From an uncultured Roseburia sp. (GTDB lineage Bacteria > Bacillota > Clostridia > Lachnospirales > Lachnospiraceae), in assembly GCA_947062675.1 (NCBI GenBank), contig CAMSQM010000025.1, forward strand, positions 1-43,180: 43,180 nt of DNA, read 5' to 3'. Of the stretch, positions 16,849 through 25,816 are shown one piece after another. The notes below the pieces were generated by a model, which saw nothing but the letters and a program-made list of their open reading frames with translations, did no database searches and was not told the origin of the DNA. Each line of letters opens with the position of its first letter. Positions within the stretch are counted from its first letter, which is position 1. The position numbers and the translations under genes were made by a program.

Positions 16849-16884
16849 GCGTTGTCCCCCTTTGTGAAACTGTAATTTTCATTC

Positions 16885-18003
16885 TTACAGCACGTATCGT
16901 TCGTTCTTTTCAGACACAATCCGTATCCCGTCATCGCCGCAGTAATAGGTATTTGCCTTTAACGTGTTGCGGCTCTCCACAATGCAGTTTTCAATATGTG
17001 TATTGTCTCCGATATAAACATCATTTAAAATAACAGAATTCTTAATCACGCAGTTTCTGCCCACAAACACCTTCCGGAACAGAACAGAATCGAGAATCCT
17101 GCTGTTGATAATACAGCCGCTGGAGACCAGACTGTTGCGCACGTCGGACCCGGCGTTATATTTTGCAGGCGGAAGATCGTCCACCTTCGAACAGATCTTC
17201 GGCTCGTCCCGGAAGAAATAGCTGCGCACTTCCGGTTTCAGAAAGTCAAGGTTCGTCTGGAAATAAGAATCCACCGTCGCGATATTGCTCCAGTATTCCT
17301 TCATCTTATATCCGTATATCTGCTTCATATTCTTGTAGCGGATCAGAATATCCGTCACAAAGTCCCAGCGGTCCTCCGCCGCACTGCGTTCCAGCATCTC
17401 AATCAGCTGTCTCCTGCGCACAATATAAATCCCGGTGGAAATTGTCCCGGAACTGGAAACCATGGGTTTCTCCTCAAACCCGGTAATCCTCGCATCCTCG
17501 TTCATCTGCACCACGCCAAAACGGCTGACGTCCGTCCCAGGCGGCATATCCCTGCACACGATGGTGATATCCGCCTTTTTCTGAATGTGATAATCGAGAA
17601 CCAGGTTGTAATCCAGCTTATAGACGCAGTCTCCGCTTGTGATGATCACATACGGCTCATGCCGCTTCTTCAGGAAACCGATATTCTGATACATGGCATC
17701 CGCCGTGCCGCGGTACCACCAGCTGTTGTCCGCCGTCACCGTCGGGTTAAAGACAAACAGACCTCCCTGTTTCCTGCCGAAATCCCACCATTTAGAGGAG
17801 CTTAAATGTTCATTCAGCGACCGCGCACTGTACTGTGTCAGCACCGCAACCGTCTGGATATGGGAATTGCTCATATTGCTGAGCGCAAAGTCAATACTGC
17901 GGTAACTCCCGCCCACCGGCATCGCCGCAATCGCCCTTTTGCCGGATAACTCCTGCATACGGCTGCTGTTCCCGCCGGCCAGGATAATGCCTATCGCCTT
18001 CAT
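16885..18003 (-). CDS. glgD: Glucose-1-phosphate adenylyltransferase regulatory subunit GlgD
   Basis: The 372-residue protein is the non-catalytic partner of GlgC in Firmicutes ADP-glucose pyrophosphorylase. The N-terminal nucleotidyltransferase fold starts [14 protein letters not shown], but the usual AKPAVPFGGKYR segment of active enzymes is altered to [14 protein letters not shown]. The C-terminal half is a left-handed beta-helix of hexapeptide-like repeats ([19 protein letters not shown]-type turns). GlgD generally raises activity or changes control of GlgC. Its ATG overlaps the glgC stop by 4 bases, so the subunits are translated in a coupled way. Confidence 0.95.
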   Translation of the reverse strand: MKAIGIILAGGNSSRMQELSGKRAIAAMPVGGSYRSIDFALSNMSNSHIQTVAVLTQYSARSLNEHLSSSKWWDFGRKQGGLFVFNPTVTADNSWWYRGTADAMYQNIGFLKKRHEPYVIITSGDCVYKLDYNLVLDYHIQKKADITIVCRDMPPGTDVSRFGVVQMNEDARITGFEEKPMVSSSGTISTGIYIVRRRQLIEMLERSAAEDRWDFVTDILIRYKNMKQIYGYKMKEYWSNIATVDSYFQTNLDFLKPEVRSYFFRDEPKICSKVDDLPPAKYNAGSDVRNSLVSSGCIINSRILDSVLFRKVFVGRNCVIKNSVILNDVYIGDNTHIENCIVESRNTLKANTYYCGDDGIRIVSEKNERYVL

Positions 18004-19274
18004 ACCGCGTCACCTGCCTTAATCATTACTTCGCCTCCGGAGAGCACTCCCTGCGGATAATCCTCCCGCACCGTCACCCCCGAAATCACTGTATTCTTCC
18101 CCACCGTGATCCCGTCCGGAATCACGGAATCCTCGCCGACTGTCACCAGTCCGAACGAATAGATATCCGCGTTGAGGCGGTTTGGCGCCTCCTCCCCCGC
18201 GCCGAGCGTCACATGATTTCCGATCACACATCCCTCCGCGATCACCGCCTTGTCAGCCGTTGTGTTATCACCGATACAGGTCCCCTTCATAACAATGGAA
18301 TCCCGCACCACACTTCCTCTGCCGATGCTGACTCCCGCGCCGATGACTGAATTGTACACCTGCCCGTAGATTTCCGTGCCCTCCCCGATAATACTTTTTT
18401 CCACCACGGCATCCGCCGAGAGATACTGCGGCTCAATGACATCGCTCCTGGTATAAATCTTCCAGTACTCCTCATAGAGGTTGAACTCCGGAATGAGATC
18501 AACAAGCTCCATATTCGCCTCCCAGTAAGACCGCAGCGTACCGACATCCTTCCAGTATCCGTTATACTCATAGGCATACATGCTTTTTCCCTTCTCATGG
18601 CAATAGGGAATGATATGTCTGCCAAAATCGCAGCCGCTCTGGTCCTTCAGCGCATACAGTGCCTCCTTTAAGACTTCCCAGGTAAAAATATAGATTCCCA
18701 TCGAGGCCAGATTGCTCCGCGGCTCCGCGGGCTTCTCCTCAAAGGCTTCTATCCGTCTGTGCTCATCTGTCACAACAATGCCAAAGCGTCCCGCCTCCCC
18801 GATCGGAACCGGCATCGTCGCGATCGTCACGCCGGCTCCCTGCTTTTTGTGATACTCAAGCATAACCTCATAATCCATCTTATAAATGTGATCCCCGGAC
18901 AGGATCAGCACATATTCCGGATGATAACTCTCCATATAAGTCATATTCTGGAAGACTGCGTTCGCTGTTCCCGTGTACCATTCGCTGCTGCCGCTCTTCT
19001 CATAAGGCGGCAGAATCGTCACACCACCGTTGTTCCGGTCCAGATCCCAGGGGATACCGATACCGATATGGGAATTCAGCCGGAGCGGCTGATACTGTGT
19101 CAGCACTCCGACCGTATCGATGCCCGAATTGATACAGTTGCTGAGTGGAAAATCTATTATACGGTATTTTCCACCAAATGCAACCGCAGGCTTGGCGACT
19201 TTTGCCGTCAGAATTCCAAGGCGGCTGCCCTGCCCTCCTGCCAGCAGCATCGCTATCATCTCTTTTCGTATCAT
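18000..19274 (-). CDS. glgC: Glucose-1-phosphate adenylyltransferase GlgC
   Basis: The 424-residue enzyme makes ADP-glucose from ATP and glucose-1-phosphate, the committed step of bacterial glycogen synthesis. It shows [52 protein letters not shown] and EEKP near the sugar-binding loop, then a C-terminal beta-helix ([20 protein letters not shown]). ATG 19274 with AGAGGTG 8 bases upstream is preferred to the in-frame GTG at 19283. It is the first gene of glgC-glgD(-spoVG). No glycogen synthase or branching enzyme is in the window. Its upstream region carries two direct repeats described separately. Confidence 0.96.
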   Translation of the reverse strand: MIRKEMIAMLLAGGQGSRLGILTAKVAKPAVAFGGKYRIIDFPLSNCINSGIDTVGVLTQYQPLRLNSHIGIGIPWDLDRNNGGVTILPPYEKSGSSEWYTGTANAVFQNMTYMESYHPEYVLILSGDHIYKMDYEVMLEYHKKQGAGVTIATMPVPIGEAGRFGIVVTDEHRRIEAFEEKPAEPRSNLASMGIYIFTWEVLKEALYALKDQSGCDFGRHIIPYCHEKGKSMYAYEYNGYWKDVGTLRSYWEANMELVDLIPEFNLYEEYWKIYTRSDVIEPQYLSADAVVEKSIIGEGTEIYGQVYNSVIGAGVSIGRGSVVRDSIVMKGTCIGDNTTADKAVIAEGCVIGNHVTLGAGEEAPNRLNADIYSFGLVTVGEDSVIPDGITVGKNTVISGVTVREDYPQGVLSGGEVMIKAGDAV

Positions 19275-19326
19275 GTCTCTCACCTCTTGTCTTCCTACTG
19301 GTCTGGTACTTCTTTTATTAAGAAAA

Positions 19327-19415
19327 ATTATATCACAAACGCCATTTTATGTACATCATTTTTCCCAATATTTTCTGCCTGAATACCGCATTTTTGACAT
19401 ATTTCCCAATATTTT
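19327..19415 (-). promoter_or_regulatory. glgC promoter with two upstream direct repeats
   Basis: On the minus strand TGTACA (19350-19355) and TATAAT (19327-19332) are 17 bases apart. Two identical 14-mers, AAAATATTGGGAAA, lie upstream at 19361-19374 and 19402-19415, 41 bases apart (about four helical turns) and on the same face. Their centres are near -48 and -89, which is the usual place for an activator. The remainder of the 19275-19535 gap holds only the murC promoter. Confidence 0.55.
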
Positions 19416-19471
19416 ACGTCTGCTTCCGGGCACTTTTTCGGGTTTGTCGAAAAAAATATCCCTAAAACAAT

Positions 19472-19499
19472 TTGCAAATACTTTGCATAGCGTTATAAT
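19472..19499 (+). promoter_or_regulatory. murC promoter
   Basis: TTGCAA (19472-19477) and a perfect TATAAT (19494-19499) are 16 bases apart, about 37 bases before the murC ATG at 19536. Confidence 0.65.
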
Positions 19500-19535
19500 G
19501 GGCAGTATCAAAACAGAAACGGCAGGTAATCGACG

Positions 19536-20915
19536 ATGTATAAAATTGATTTTAAAACACCGGTACATATCCACTTTACCGGTATCGGCGGCATCAGCAT
19601 GAGCGGGCTCGCAGAAATTCTGGCAAAAAAGCATTTCACGGTTTCCGGCTCCGACGTGCATGAAACCGCTCTGACAAAACATCTTGCACAGATGGGCATT
19701 CCTGTTTCCTGCACACAGAAGGCAGAAAATATCAGGGAGGATACCAGCCTTTTAGTTTATACGGCTGCCGTCCGCGACGACAATCCTGAGCTTGTACGCG
19801 CGCGGGAACTTGGGATTCCCACAATGTCACGCGCCAGACTGCTCGGCCAGATTATGGATAATTACCCGGATTCCATCGCTGTCGCGGGCACACACGGAAA
19901 GACTACCACCACATCCATGATCAGTCAGCTCCTTCTTGCTGCAGACGCGGACCCCACCATAACCGTCGGCGGCATCTTAAAAGCACTGGACGGGAATCTG
20001 CGCGTCGGACATTCCGGTGTCTTCCTCTCAGAAGCCTGTGAATATACAAACAGCTTTCTGCATTTTTATCCGAAATACAGTATTATTCTGAATGTGGAAG
20101 CAGAGCACCTGGACTTCTTTAAGGATATTCAGGACATCCGCAATTCATTCCGCCATTTTGCAGAAAATACCAGGGAGGACGGCACACTGATCATAAATGG
20201 TGAAATCGAACAGTACACCGCAATCACCGGACAGACAAAAGCACGGCTGATCACTTTCGGCGCCACGGACGCCTGCGACTTCTACCCCGCAGACATCACG
20301 TTCAGCGACAGTGCCTGCGCTTCCTTCACTGTAATGCACCATGGACGCGCGCTTATGAAAATCTCCTTAAACGTCCCCGGTATGCACAATGTCACAAACG
20401 CGCTCTCCGCCATCGCCCTTGCCCTGGAACTGGGTATTCCGGAGCAGGCCATTGTGGAAGGACTTGCGTCTTTTCACGGTGCCGACCGCAGGTTCCAGTA
20501 TAAAGGCTGCATAAACGGCGTGACCGTCATCGACGATTATGCCCACCATCCGACCGAAATCCGCGCCACACTTACCGCCGCAGCCAGCTATCCGCACAGG
20601 CGGCTGGTGCTCGCCTTTCAGCCGCACACCTACTCAAGGACAAAAGCATTTCTGGATGATTTTGCGGACGTCCTCTCCATGGCAGACGTCGTCGTGCTCG
20701 CGGATATCTATGCCGCCAGGGAGAAAAACACATACGGCATCAGTTCCTCCGATCTTCTCGACAGGCTTAAGAAAAAAGGAACCGAATGCTTTTATTTTCC
20801 CTCCTTTCAGGAAATCGAATCATTTCTTTCAGAAAAATGTGTGAACGGCGATCTGTTGATAACTATGGGCGCCGGAGATATCGTAACTGTCGGGGAATCC
20901 CTTCTCAGGCAATAA
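19536..20915 (+). CDS. murC: UDP-N-acetylmuramate--L-alanine ligase MurC
   Basis: The 459-residue cytoplasmic Mur ligase adds L-alanine to UDP-MurNAc with ATP, the first step of the peptidoglycan stem peptide. Domain 1 begins HIHFTGIGGISMSGLAEIL, the UDP-binding glycine loop. Domain 2 has the ATP loop GTHGKTTTTSM, then LSEACEYTNSFLHF and LNVEAEHLDFF. The C-terminal ligase domain has DDYAHHPTEIRATL and FQPHTYSRTKAF. All catalytic segments look intact and length is normal. It has its own promoter and is followed by 391 bases without a gene before the DnaD gene. In many clostridia it likewise stands near primosome genes. Confidence 0.97.
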   Translation: MYKIDFKTPVHIHFTGIGGISMSGLAEILAKKHFTVSGSDVHETALTKHLAQMGIPVSCTQKAENIREDTSLLVYTAAVRDDNPELVRARELGIPTMSRARLLGQIMDNYPDSIAVAGTHGKTTTTSMISQLLLAADADPTITVGGILKALDGNLRVGHSGVFLSEACEYTNSFLHFYPKYSIILNVEAEHLDFFKDIQDIRNSFRHFAENTREDGTLIINGEIEQYTAITGQTKARLITFGATDACDFYPADITFSDSACASFTVMHHGRALMKISLNVPGMHNVTNALSAIALALELGIPEQAIVEGLASFHGADRRFQYKGCINGVTVIDDYAHHPTEIRATLTAAASYPHRRLVLAFQPHTYSRTKAFLDDFADVLSMADVVVLADIYAAREKNTYGISSSDLLDRLKKKGTECFYFPSFQEIESFLSEKCVNGDLLITMGAGDIVTVGESLLRQ

Positions 20916-20916
20916 G

Positions 20917-21158
20917 TTATCCACACTATCCACATCGGGACCGGGGAAAACTCCGGTTCCGGATGTGGATTCCTCCGGTTTACATAAAATCTTCCCGGCG
21001 CCTTCCTTTCACGCGGATTCCCGCACATCCATGCCGCAGACCGCGCCGCGCATTTACCTCATCCACGCCTTATATCCGCAGCATGAACGCCTGTATCCCC
21101 ACCGGTTTCCATAACACTTTGCGCTTCACGGCTCCCCGTTTTATCCACACTTTCCACA
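20917..21158 (+). promoter_or_regulatory. Cluster of DnaA-box-like sites upstream of the dnaD/loader genes
   Basis: Two perfect DnaA boxes TTATCCACA occur at 20917-20925 and 21141-21149. Each is followed with no gap by a degenerate box on the same strand: CTATCCACA (20926-20934) and CTTTCCACA (21150-21158). A reverse-oriented TGTGGATTC lies at 964-972 past 20000 (20964-20972). The 20916-21306 gap otherwise holds an imperfect hairpin (20930-20968) and the dnaD promoter. DnaA could regulate the downstream primosome genes, or the cluster could titrate DnaA. Confidence 0.6.
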
Positions 21159-21224
21159 ATCACGGCGGAATCTGCTGCCGCGGTGCGCGGACATGAAAAT
21201 ATACTTCTCTTTTACCATTTCCTG

Positions 21225-21233
21225 TGCTATAAT
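21225..21233 (+). promoter_or_regulatory. Extended -10 promoter for the dnaD-like gene
   Basis: TGCTATAAT combines a perfect TATAAT (21228-21233) with the upstream TG of an extended -10. The -35 is poor. The start would lie near 21240, about 67 bases before the ATG at 21307. Confidence 0.5.
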
Positions 21234-21306
21234 CGGGACGGACCGGGGATATTTCCGGGCTGACGCGGCATACCATAATCTGAAAAGAAAGAGGGGGACA
21301 GCTGTT

Positions 21307-22581
21307 ATGGCCAGCATCACGCTCCACTGTGAAAATCATCACTCCACAACCAGCATCTCAAATATTTTTATTGATGAGTATATGCCCGCCGCAAACGGGG
21401 AATTTGTGAAAATATATCTTTATCTGCTCCGCCTGATGAGCAGCCCGGATGCGGGCTGCTCCATCTCCTCCATTGCGGACAAATTCGAACACACGGAAAA
21501 AGATGTCCGGCGCGCACTTGGATATCTTGAGCGTATCCACCTGCTGCGTCCGGAATATGACAGCGCCGGGAATCTCTCCGGCATCTGCCTTCTCACGCCG
21601 GTTTCCGGAGAAGCGGAGGTTTCCGGAGAAGCGGAGGCTCTGCAGCAGGCAGATATCGCGACGGCCTCCGGACAGGCACCGGGTCCGGCATCCCTGCAGC
21701 GGCAGACGGACGCCGTGACAGCCTCCGGACAGACGCCGGATCCGGCATCCCTGCAGCAGCAGACGGACGCCTCCGGCGCGGGATATCCCGCGGATTGCAG
21801 GACGACTGCATGCGCCGATGTCATCCCCCTGATCCCCGCATCCGCCGGAACACTCCCCTGCACAAAAGACGCCCCCGCGGACGGACATCCCGCGAAGCGC
21901 GAATATTCTGCCGACGACATCCGGCAGTTTCGCCAGAACGAATCCATCGCGGAACTGTTCTTTATCGCGGAACGCTACCTTGGCCGCACCTTAAACGCCA
22001 CGGATATCAACACCCTGCTCTATCTCTACGATAGTCTGCGTTTTTCCACCGATCTGATCGAATACCTGGTGGAATCCTGTGTCAGCAACGGGCACACCAG
22101 TATCCGCTACATAGAAAAAACCGCGCTTGGCTGGGCAGACGACGGGATTATGACGGTAGACGAAGCAAAACAGCGGACGGCATTTTACAATCAGACCTGC
22201 TTTATGGTCCTGAAAGCGTTCGGCATTTCCGGCAGGAACCCCGTTCCCTCCGAAACGGCGCTCGTCCGTAAATGGTCCGTCGAATACGGCTTTTCCGACG
22301 AGCTGATCGCGGAAGCCTGCCAGCGCACAATGCAAAGCGTGCACCAGCCAAGCTTTCAGTACGCGGACTCCATCTTAAGCGGCTGGCATAAAAATCATGT
22401 CCGCACCGGGGCCGATATCGCACAGCTTGACGCCGCATTCCGCAGCAGAAAAAAGAATAATCCCGCCACAGCCGCTCCGGCCGGCGCGAATGCCCAGAAA
22501 AACAGGTTTAACAACTTCCGGCAGCGCACGTACGACTACGATCAGCTCGAAAAAATGCTCCTGACGACAAACGCCCGGTAA
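21307..22581 (+). CDS. DnaD-domain primosome protein
   Basis: The 424-residue protein resembles the clostridial DnaD/DnaB-like replication-restart proteins. The N-terminal winged-helix part (about 1-95) includes FVKIYLYLLRLM and ISSIADKFEHTEKDVRRAL. Residues about 98-200 are a low-complexity linker with tandem duplications. The C-terminal half has two DnaB_2-type helical modules (ALGWADDGI and ADSILSGWHKNHV, each ending in the conserved Trp). These proteins bind DNA and help load the helicase. The start at 21307 has GAGGGGG upstream; the open frame extends to 21193 without one. It is 44 bases before the helicase-loader gene, so the two form an operon. Confidence 0.9.
   Translation: MASITLHCENHHSTTSISNIFIDEYMPAANGEFVKIYLYLLRLMSSPDAGCSISSIADKFEHTEKDVRRALGYLERIHLLRPEYDSAGNLSGICLLTPVSGEAEVSGEAEALQQADIATASGQAPGPASLQRQTDAVTASGQTPDPASLQQQTDASGAGYPADCRTTACADVIPLIPASAGTLPCTKDAPADGHPAKREYSADDIRQFRQNESIAELFFIAERYLGRTLNATDINTLLYLYDSLRFSTDLIEYLVESCVSNGHTSIRYIEKTALGWADDGIMTVDEAKQRTAFYNQTCFMVLKAFGISGRNPVPSETALVRKWSVEYGFSDELIAEACQRTMQSVHQPSFQYADSILSGWHKNHVRTGADIAQLDAAFRSRKKNNPATAAPAGANAQKNRFNNFRQRTYDYDQLEKMLLTTNAR
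21600..21777 (+). repeat. Tandem duplications in the DnaD-protein linker
   Basis: An 18-bp unit (GTTTCCGGAGAAGCGGAG) occurs twice from 21600, encoding VSGEAE twice. A 57-bp unit starting GCCTCCGGACAG occurs at 21664 and 21721, with a partial third start at 21769, encoding TASGQxPxPASLQxQTDA twice. Both periods are multiples of three, so the frame is kept and the linker only changes in length. Confidence 0.85.
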
Positions 22582-22625
22582 GATGTCCCGGAAACAGCCG
22601 GGACGCCTGACAGGAGGATAAGGAC

Positions 22626-23618
22626 ATGCCTTTGACTAACACGCAGTACGACCAGATTACCAGAGAATATGACGCGAGACAGCTTAAGAATGTAAGAGAC
22701 GCGGAGTCACGCACAAAATCCGCCTATGAACAGATTCCGCGGCTGAAGGAAATTGACGATGCAATCGCCTCCTGTTCCGTCGCGCAGGCAAGGCGCCTTC
22801 TGGACGGGGACTCCCATGCCCTCGCGGAACTCCGCAGCCGCCTCGCCGCATACCGCAGTGAAAAGGATCGTCTGCTCCTGCAGCACGGGCTCTCCGCGGA
22901 TGATTTCAAGCCTTCTTATACCTGCCCCGACTGCCGGGATACCGGATACGCCGGCGGAAAACGCTGCCACTGTTTTGATCAGGCAGCCATTGATCTTGTC
23001 TACACGCAGTCCGGCTTAAAAGAGATTCTGAAAAAGGAGAATTTTGACCATTTTTCCTTTGCCTATTATTCCGACAGCGATGTTCATCCGGTCACCGGTC
23101 TCTCCTCCCTCGCCGCCGCACAGAACGCCGTCGCCAGCTGCCGTCTTTTTATCGATACCTTCGCCCTGGAATTCCGGAATCTCTACTTTTACGGCGACAC
23201 CGGCACCGGCAAGACCTTCCTGTCCAACTGTGTGGCAAAAGAACTGATGGACCTTGGATATTCCGTCATCTACTTTACGTCTTTCCAGTTATTTGATATA
23301 TTAAGCAGAGGGGTATTCCGCAGAGACCGGGACGCTGTCGACGCGCACCGGAATCTTTTCAGCTGCGATCTTCTCATTATCGACGACCTGGGCACCGAGC
23401 TAACCAATACCTTTACCGCCTCCCAGCTGTTTTTGTGCATCAACGAGCGGATTCTTCGCCGGAAGTCCACGATTATTTCCACCAATCTTGGAATGGACCG
23501 GCTGGCGGAGCTCTATTCCGAGCGGGTTCTGTCCCGGATTTCGAGCAGCTACACGCTGCTGAAGCTCTTCGGCGCCGACATCCGGATCCTGAAGAGACAC
23601 CGTATTCAGCCAGAGTAA
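22626..23618 (+). CDS. DnaC/DnaI-type replicative helicase loader ATPase
   Basis: The 330-residue AAA+ protein loads the replicative helicase at origins and restart sites. The N-terminal half is helical with a probable zinc site in CPDCRDTGYAGGKRCHCF (about residue 100). The ATPase domain has Walker A YGDTGTGKTFLSN, Walker B LLIIDDLGTE, sensor I IISTNLGMDRL and the arginine finger region YSERVLSRI. AGGAGG lies about 7 bases before the ATG. It lies directly downstream of the DnaD-like gene, and the two products very probably act in one primosome. The prs gene follows after 50 bases. Confidence 0.94.
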   Translation: MPLTNTQYDQITREYDARQLKNVRDAESRTKSAYEQIPRLKEIDDAIASCSVAQARRLLDGDSHALAELRSRLAAYRSEKDRLLLQHGLSADDFKPSYTCPDCRDTGYAGGKRCHCFDQAAIDLVYTQSGLKEILKKENFDHFSFAYYSDSDVHPVTGLSSLAAAQNAVASCRLFIDTFALEFRNLYFYGDTGTGKTFLSNCVAKELMDLGYSVIYFTSFQLFDILSRGVFRRDRDAVDAHRNLFSCDLLIIDDLGTELTNTFTASQLFLCINERILRRKSTIISTNLGMDRLAELYSERVLSRISSSYTLLKLFGADIRILKRHRIQPE

Positions 23619-23668
23619 TCTGTTGAAATAAATGTAGCACACCAACTATTTTTTATGGAGGAGCATTC

Positions 23669-24868
23669 ATGCCAAACGATGAAAGAAACTTAGAAACCAT
23701 TCCCGACGGAATTCTTGGTCTGATCCCCCTGGAAAGCTGCAGGGAACTGGGTATCAGAGTGGATCAGTACCTGGTTGGATGGAGGGAGAAAAGACAGCAC
23801 CAGCATCAGGATGACCCCGCCTTCAAAGATTACCGACGTGAATCTTACATTATCTCCACGGCCGTTCCCCGCTTCGGGACCGGTGAGGCAAAAGGTGTCA
23901 TTCAGGAATCCGTGCGCGGACATGATCTGTACGTGATGGTGGACGTGACCAATTACAGTCTGACATACCGTGTCTGCGGGCACGAAAATCACATGTCACC
24001 GGATGATCATTATTCGGACTTAAAGAGGATTATCGCAGCTGTCGGCGGAAAGGCCAAACGGATTACTGCCATTATCCCGTTTCTCTATGAAAGCCGTCAG
24101 CACAAGCGCACCGCACGCGAGTCGCTGGACTGTGCGATCGCGCTCCAGGAACTGATCGCCATGGGCGTTGACAATATTATCACTTTTGACGCACACGATC
24201 CACGTGTCCAGAACGCTATCCCTCTCAACGGTTTCGAGACGGTGCAGCCGGCCTACCAGTTCATAAAAGGAATCTGTAAATATGTATCCGATTTAAAAAT
24301 CGACGCGGATCATATGATGATTATCAGTCCTGACGAGGGAGGAACCAACCGCGCTGTGTATCTCGCCAATGTTCTCGGGCTGGACATGGGAATGTTTTAT
24401 AAGCGGCGCGACTACAGCCGCATTGTGGACGGACGCAATCCGATCGTCGCGCATGAATTTCTGGGCTCCTCCGTGGAAGGTAAGGATGTGATTATCATCG
24501 ACGACATGATTTCTTCCGGCGAGAGTATGATTGACGTCGCCACGGAGCTGAAAAAACGGAAAGCCGCACGCATTTTCGCAGTAGCCACGTTCGGCCTTTT
24601 CACAAGCGGTCTTGAAAAATTTGACCAGGCCGTGGAGGACGGAATTATATACAGGGTTGTCACGACCAACCTCGCCTACCAGACTCCTGAACTGCTCGCA
24701 AGACCTTACTACATCAACTGCGATATGAGTAAATATATCGCGCACATCATTGACACCTTAAACCACGATACCTCGATCAGCGACCTGCTCAACCCCTATG
24801 ACCGGATCCGGCGTCTTATCTCCAGATACCGGAAGGAGCAGAAAAAAAGCGCCGAAAAGAAATCATAA
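23669..24868 (+). CDS. prs: Ribose-phosphate pyrophosphokinase, long clostridial form
   Basis: The 399-residue enzyme makes PRPP from ribose-5-phosphate and ATP for nucleotide, His and Trp synthesis. It has FDAHDPRVQNAIP, the catalytic loop YKRRDYSRI and the PRPP-binding loop VIIIDDMISSGESM. Typical Prs has about 315 residues and a DDxxDTAGT-type loop. This protein is longer at both ends and has DDMISSGES, so it belongs to a divergent subgroup found in clostridia. A GGAGGAG site precedes the ATG. It may be transcribed with the loader gene, and a hairpin region follows. Prs activity is likely but not certain. Confidence 0.88.
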   Translation: MPNDERNLETIPDGILGLIPLESCRELGIRVDQYLVGWREKRQHQHQDDPAFKDYRRESYIISTAVPRFGTGEAKGVIQESVRGHDLYVMVDVTNYSLTYRVCGHENHMSPDDHYSDLKRIIAAVGGKAKRITAIIPFLYESRQHKRTARESLDCAIALQELIAMGVDNIITFDAHDPRVQNAIPLNGFETVQPAYQFIKGICKYVSDLKIDADHMMIISPDEGGTNRAVYLANVLGLDMGMFYKRRDYSRIVDGRNPIVAHEFLGSSVEGKDVIIIDDMISSGESMIDVATELKKRKAARIFAVATFGLFTSGLEKFDQAVEDGIIYRVVTTNLAYQTPELLARPYYINCDMSKYIAHIIDTLNHDTSISDLLNPYDRIRRLISRYRKEQKKSAEKKS

Positions 24869-24914
24869 GACGGCAAAGATCAGTTCCGCCGCAGTCCGGT
24901 CCCTGCGGAGCGCG

Positions 24915-24987
24915 TTTTGTATCACAGGACACAGGCTCCTGTGATACAAAAAAGGGGCTGTCACAGATATCCTTCCGTGACGCCCCT
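24915..24987. terminator. Two-part terminator between prs and the DUF6465-like gene (element A)
   Basis: On the minus strand AGGGGC-GTCAC pairs with GTGAC-(A)-GCCCCT (24953-24987) and is followed at once by TTTTTT and GTATCACAGG, a textbook terminator for the 25022 gene. The T run is also the left arm of a second perfect hairpin, TTTTGTATCACAGG (24915-24928) with CCTGTGATACAAAA (24938-24951). On the plus strand the pair can end prs transcription, with CTCTTT after the second stem. Confidence 0.85.
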
Positions 24988-25021
24988 CTCTTTATCTTCT
25001 CTTCTGTCTCCGGCTGCCGGA

Positions 25022-25480
25022 TCAGAACAGTTCCAGTCTTCCCTTAAACTTCTGGTTGATTACGTAATACGCGGCATACTCTTCCGGTTTCAGGTAAATC
25101 TGAAGGCTTTTGATGGTGGACACTCTGTGCCCCTCCGCGACAAACTGCGCCTTCGCCCTTCCGACAACCTCCTCGATCACCGCTTCCTTATCCATAAACT
25201 GAACGAATATCTCAGGTTTTAACTCTTCTTTTTCGGCCTTCTTCCCCGGCTTCGGCCCTCTCTTCGCTTTTGTCGTCTCTTTCTCCGTCTTCGCCGTTGT
25301 CTTCTTTCCCGCTGTCGTCGTTTCTGCGTCTGATACAGCCGGCTTCGCCTCCGCGATCCCGGTTACTGCTGTGTTCTTTCCTGCGGCCTCTGCTGCTGTT
25401 ATATCTGTCTCATTTACTTCTTCTGCACTGACTGCATCCATGTTACCGGCAGATACAGCCGTCCCCTTTACCTCTTTCAT
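25022..25480 (-). CDS. DUF6465-like protein with low-complexity N-terminus
   Basis: The 152-residue protein has two parts. Residues about 1-85 are rich in Ala, Thr, Glu and Lys, with KAKRGPKPGKKAEKEELK, and look disordered and DNA- or RNA-binding. Residues about 86-152 are ordered, with KPEIFVQFMDKEAVIEEVV and LQIYLKPEEYAAYYVINQK, which I recognise as the small domain annotated DUF6465 in Lachnospiraceae. Function is unknown. GGAGG lies 7 bases before the ATG. It follows the HPr gene by 33 bases and is probably co-transcribed with it, ending at the element A terminator. Confidence 0.8.
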   Translation of the reverse strand: MKEVKGTAVSAGNMDAVSAEEVNETDITAAEAAGKNTAVTGIAEAKPAVSDAETTTAGKKTTAKTEKETTKAKRGPKPGKKAEKEELKPEIFVQFMDKEAVIEEVVGRAKAQFVAEGHRVSTIKSLQIYLKPEEYAAYYVINQKFKGRLELF

Positions 25481-25513
25481 AATGAGTCCTCCTCACTTTA
25501 ACACTACCCTTTA

Positions 25514-25768
25514 CTACTCACATACCAAAAACTTTTCCATCGCCACCAGCGCTTCTTCCTCATCGCTCCCGTCTGCAACAATATTCACAGTCATGCCCAT
25601 CGACGGATTGAATGCCATGATACCCATAATACTCTTTGCGTTGATTCTGCGATTGTCACTCTCCAGAGTGATCTCACTGTCAAACCGGCAGGCCACCTGA
25701 ACCAGTTCAGCGATCGGATTACTGTGTTCCCTGGAAACATTCGATACGATAACTTCTTTCCTACTCAT
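25514..25768 (-). CDS. HPr-family phosphocarrier with altered active-site loop
   Basis: The 84-residue protein aligns along its whole length with HPr, the phosphocarrier of the sugar phosphotransferase system. Ser46, the HPr-kinase site, is present in NAKSIMGIM. His15 is present, but the loop reads REHSNPIAEL instead of the usual HARPA, so Arg17 is Asn. That Arg normally stabilises phospho-His15. The protein may thus act mainly in Ser46-based catabolite control, like Crh of Bacillus, rather than sugar transport. This is inference. GGAGG lies close to the ATG (3 bases), and a good promoter is upstream. Confidence 0.88.
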   Translation of the reverse strand: MSRKEVIVSNVSREHSNPIAELVQVACRFDSEITLESDNRRINAKSIMGIMAFNPSMGMTVNIVADGSDEEEALVAMEKFLVCE

Positions 25769-25816
25769 ACTCCTCCACTTCCTCTTTCAGCGCAGTTGTT
25801 TCGACGTACTCTACAA

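Noticed and set aside
20917..21158. Chromosomal origin of replication
   Set aside because: No dnaA, dnaN or AT-rich unwinding region is present; a regulatory or titration cluster is more economical.
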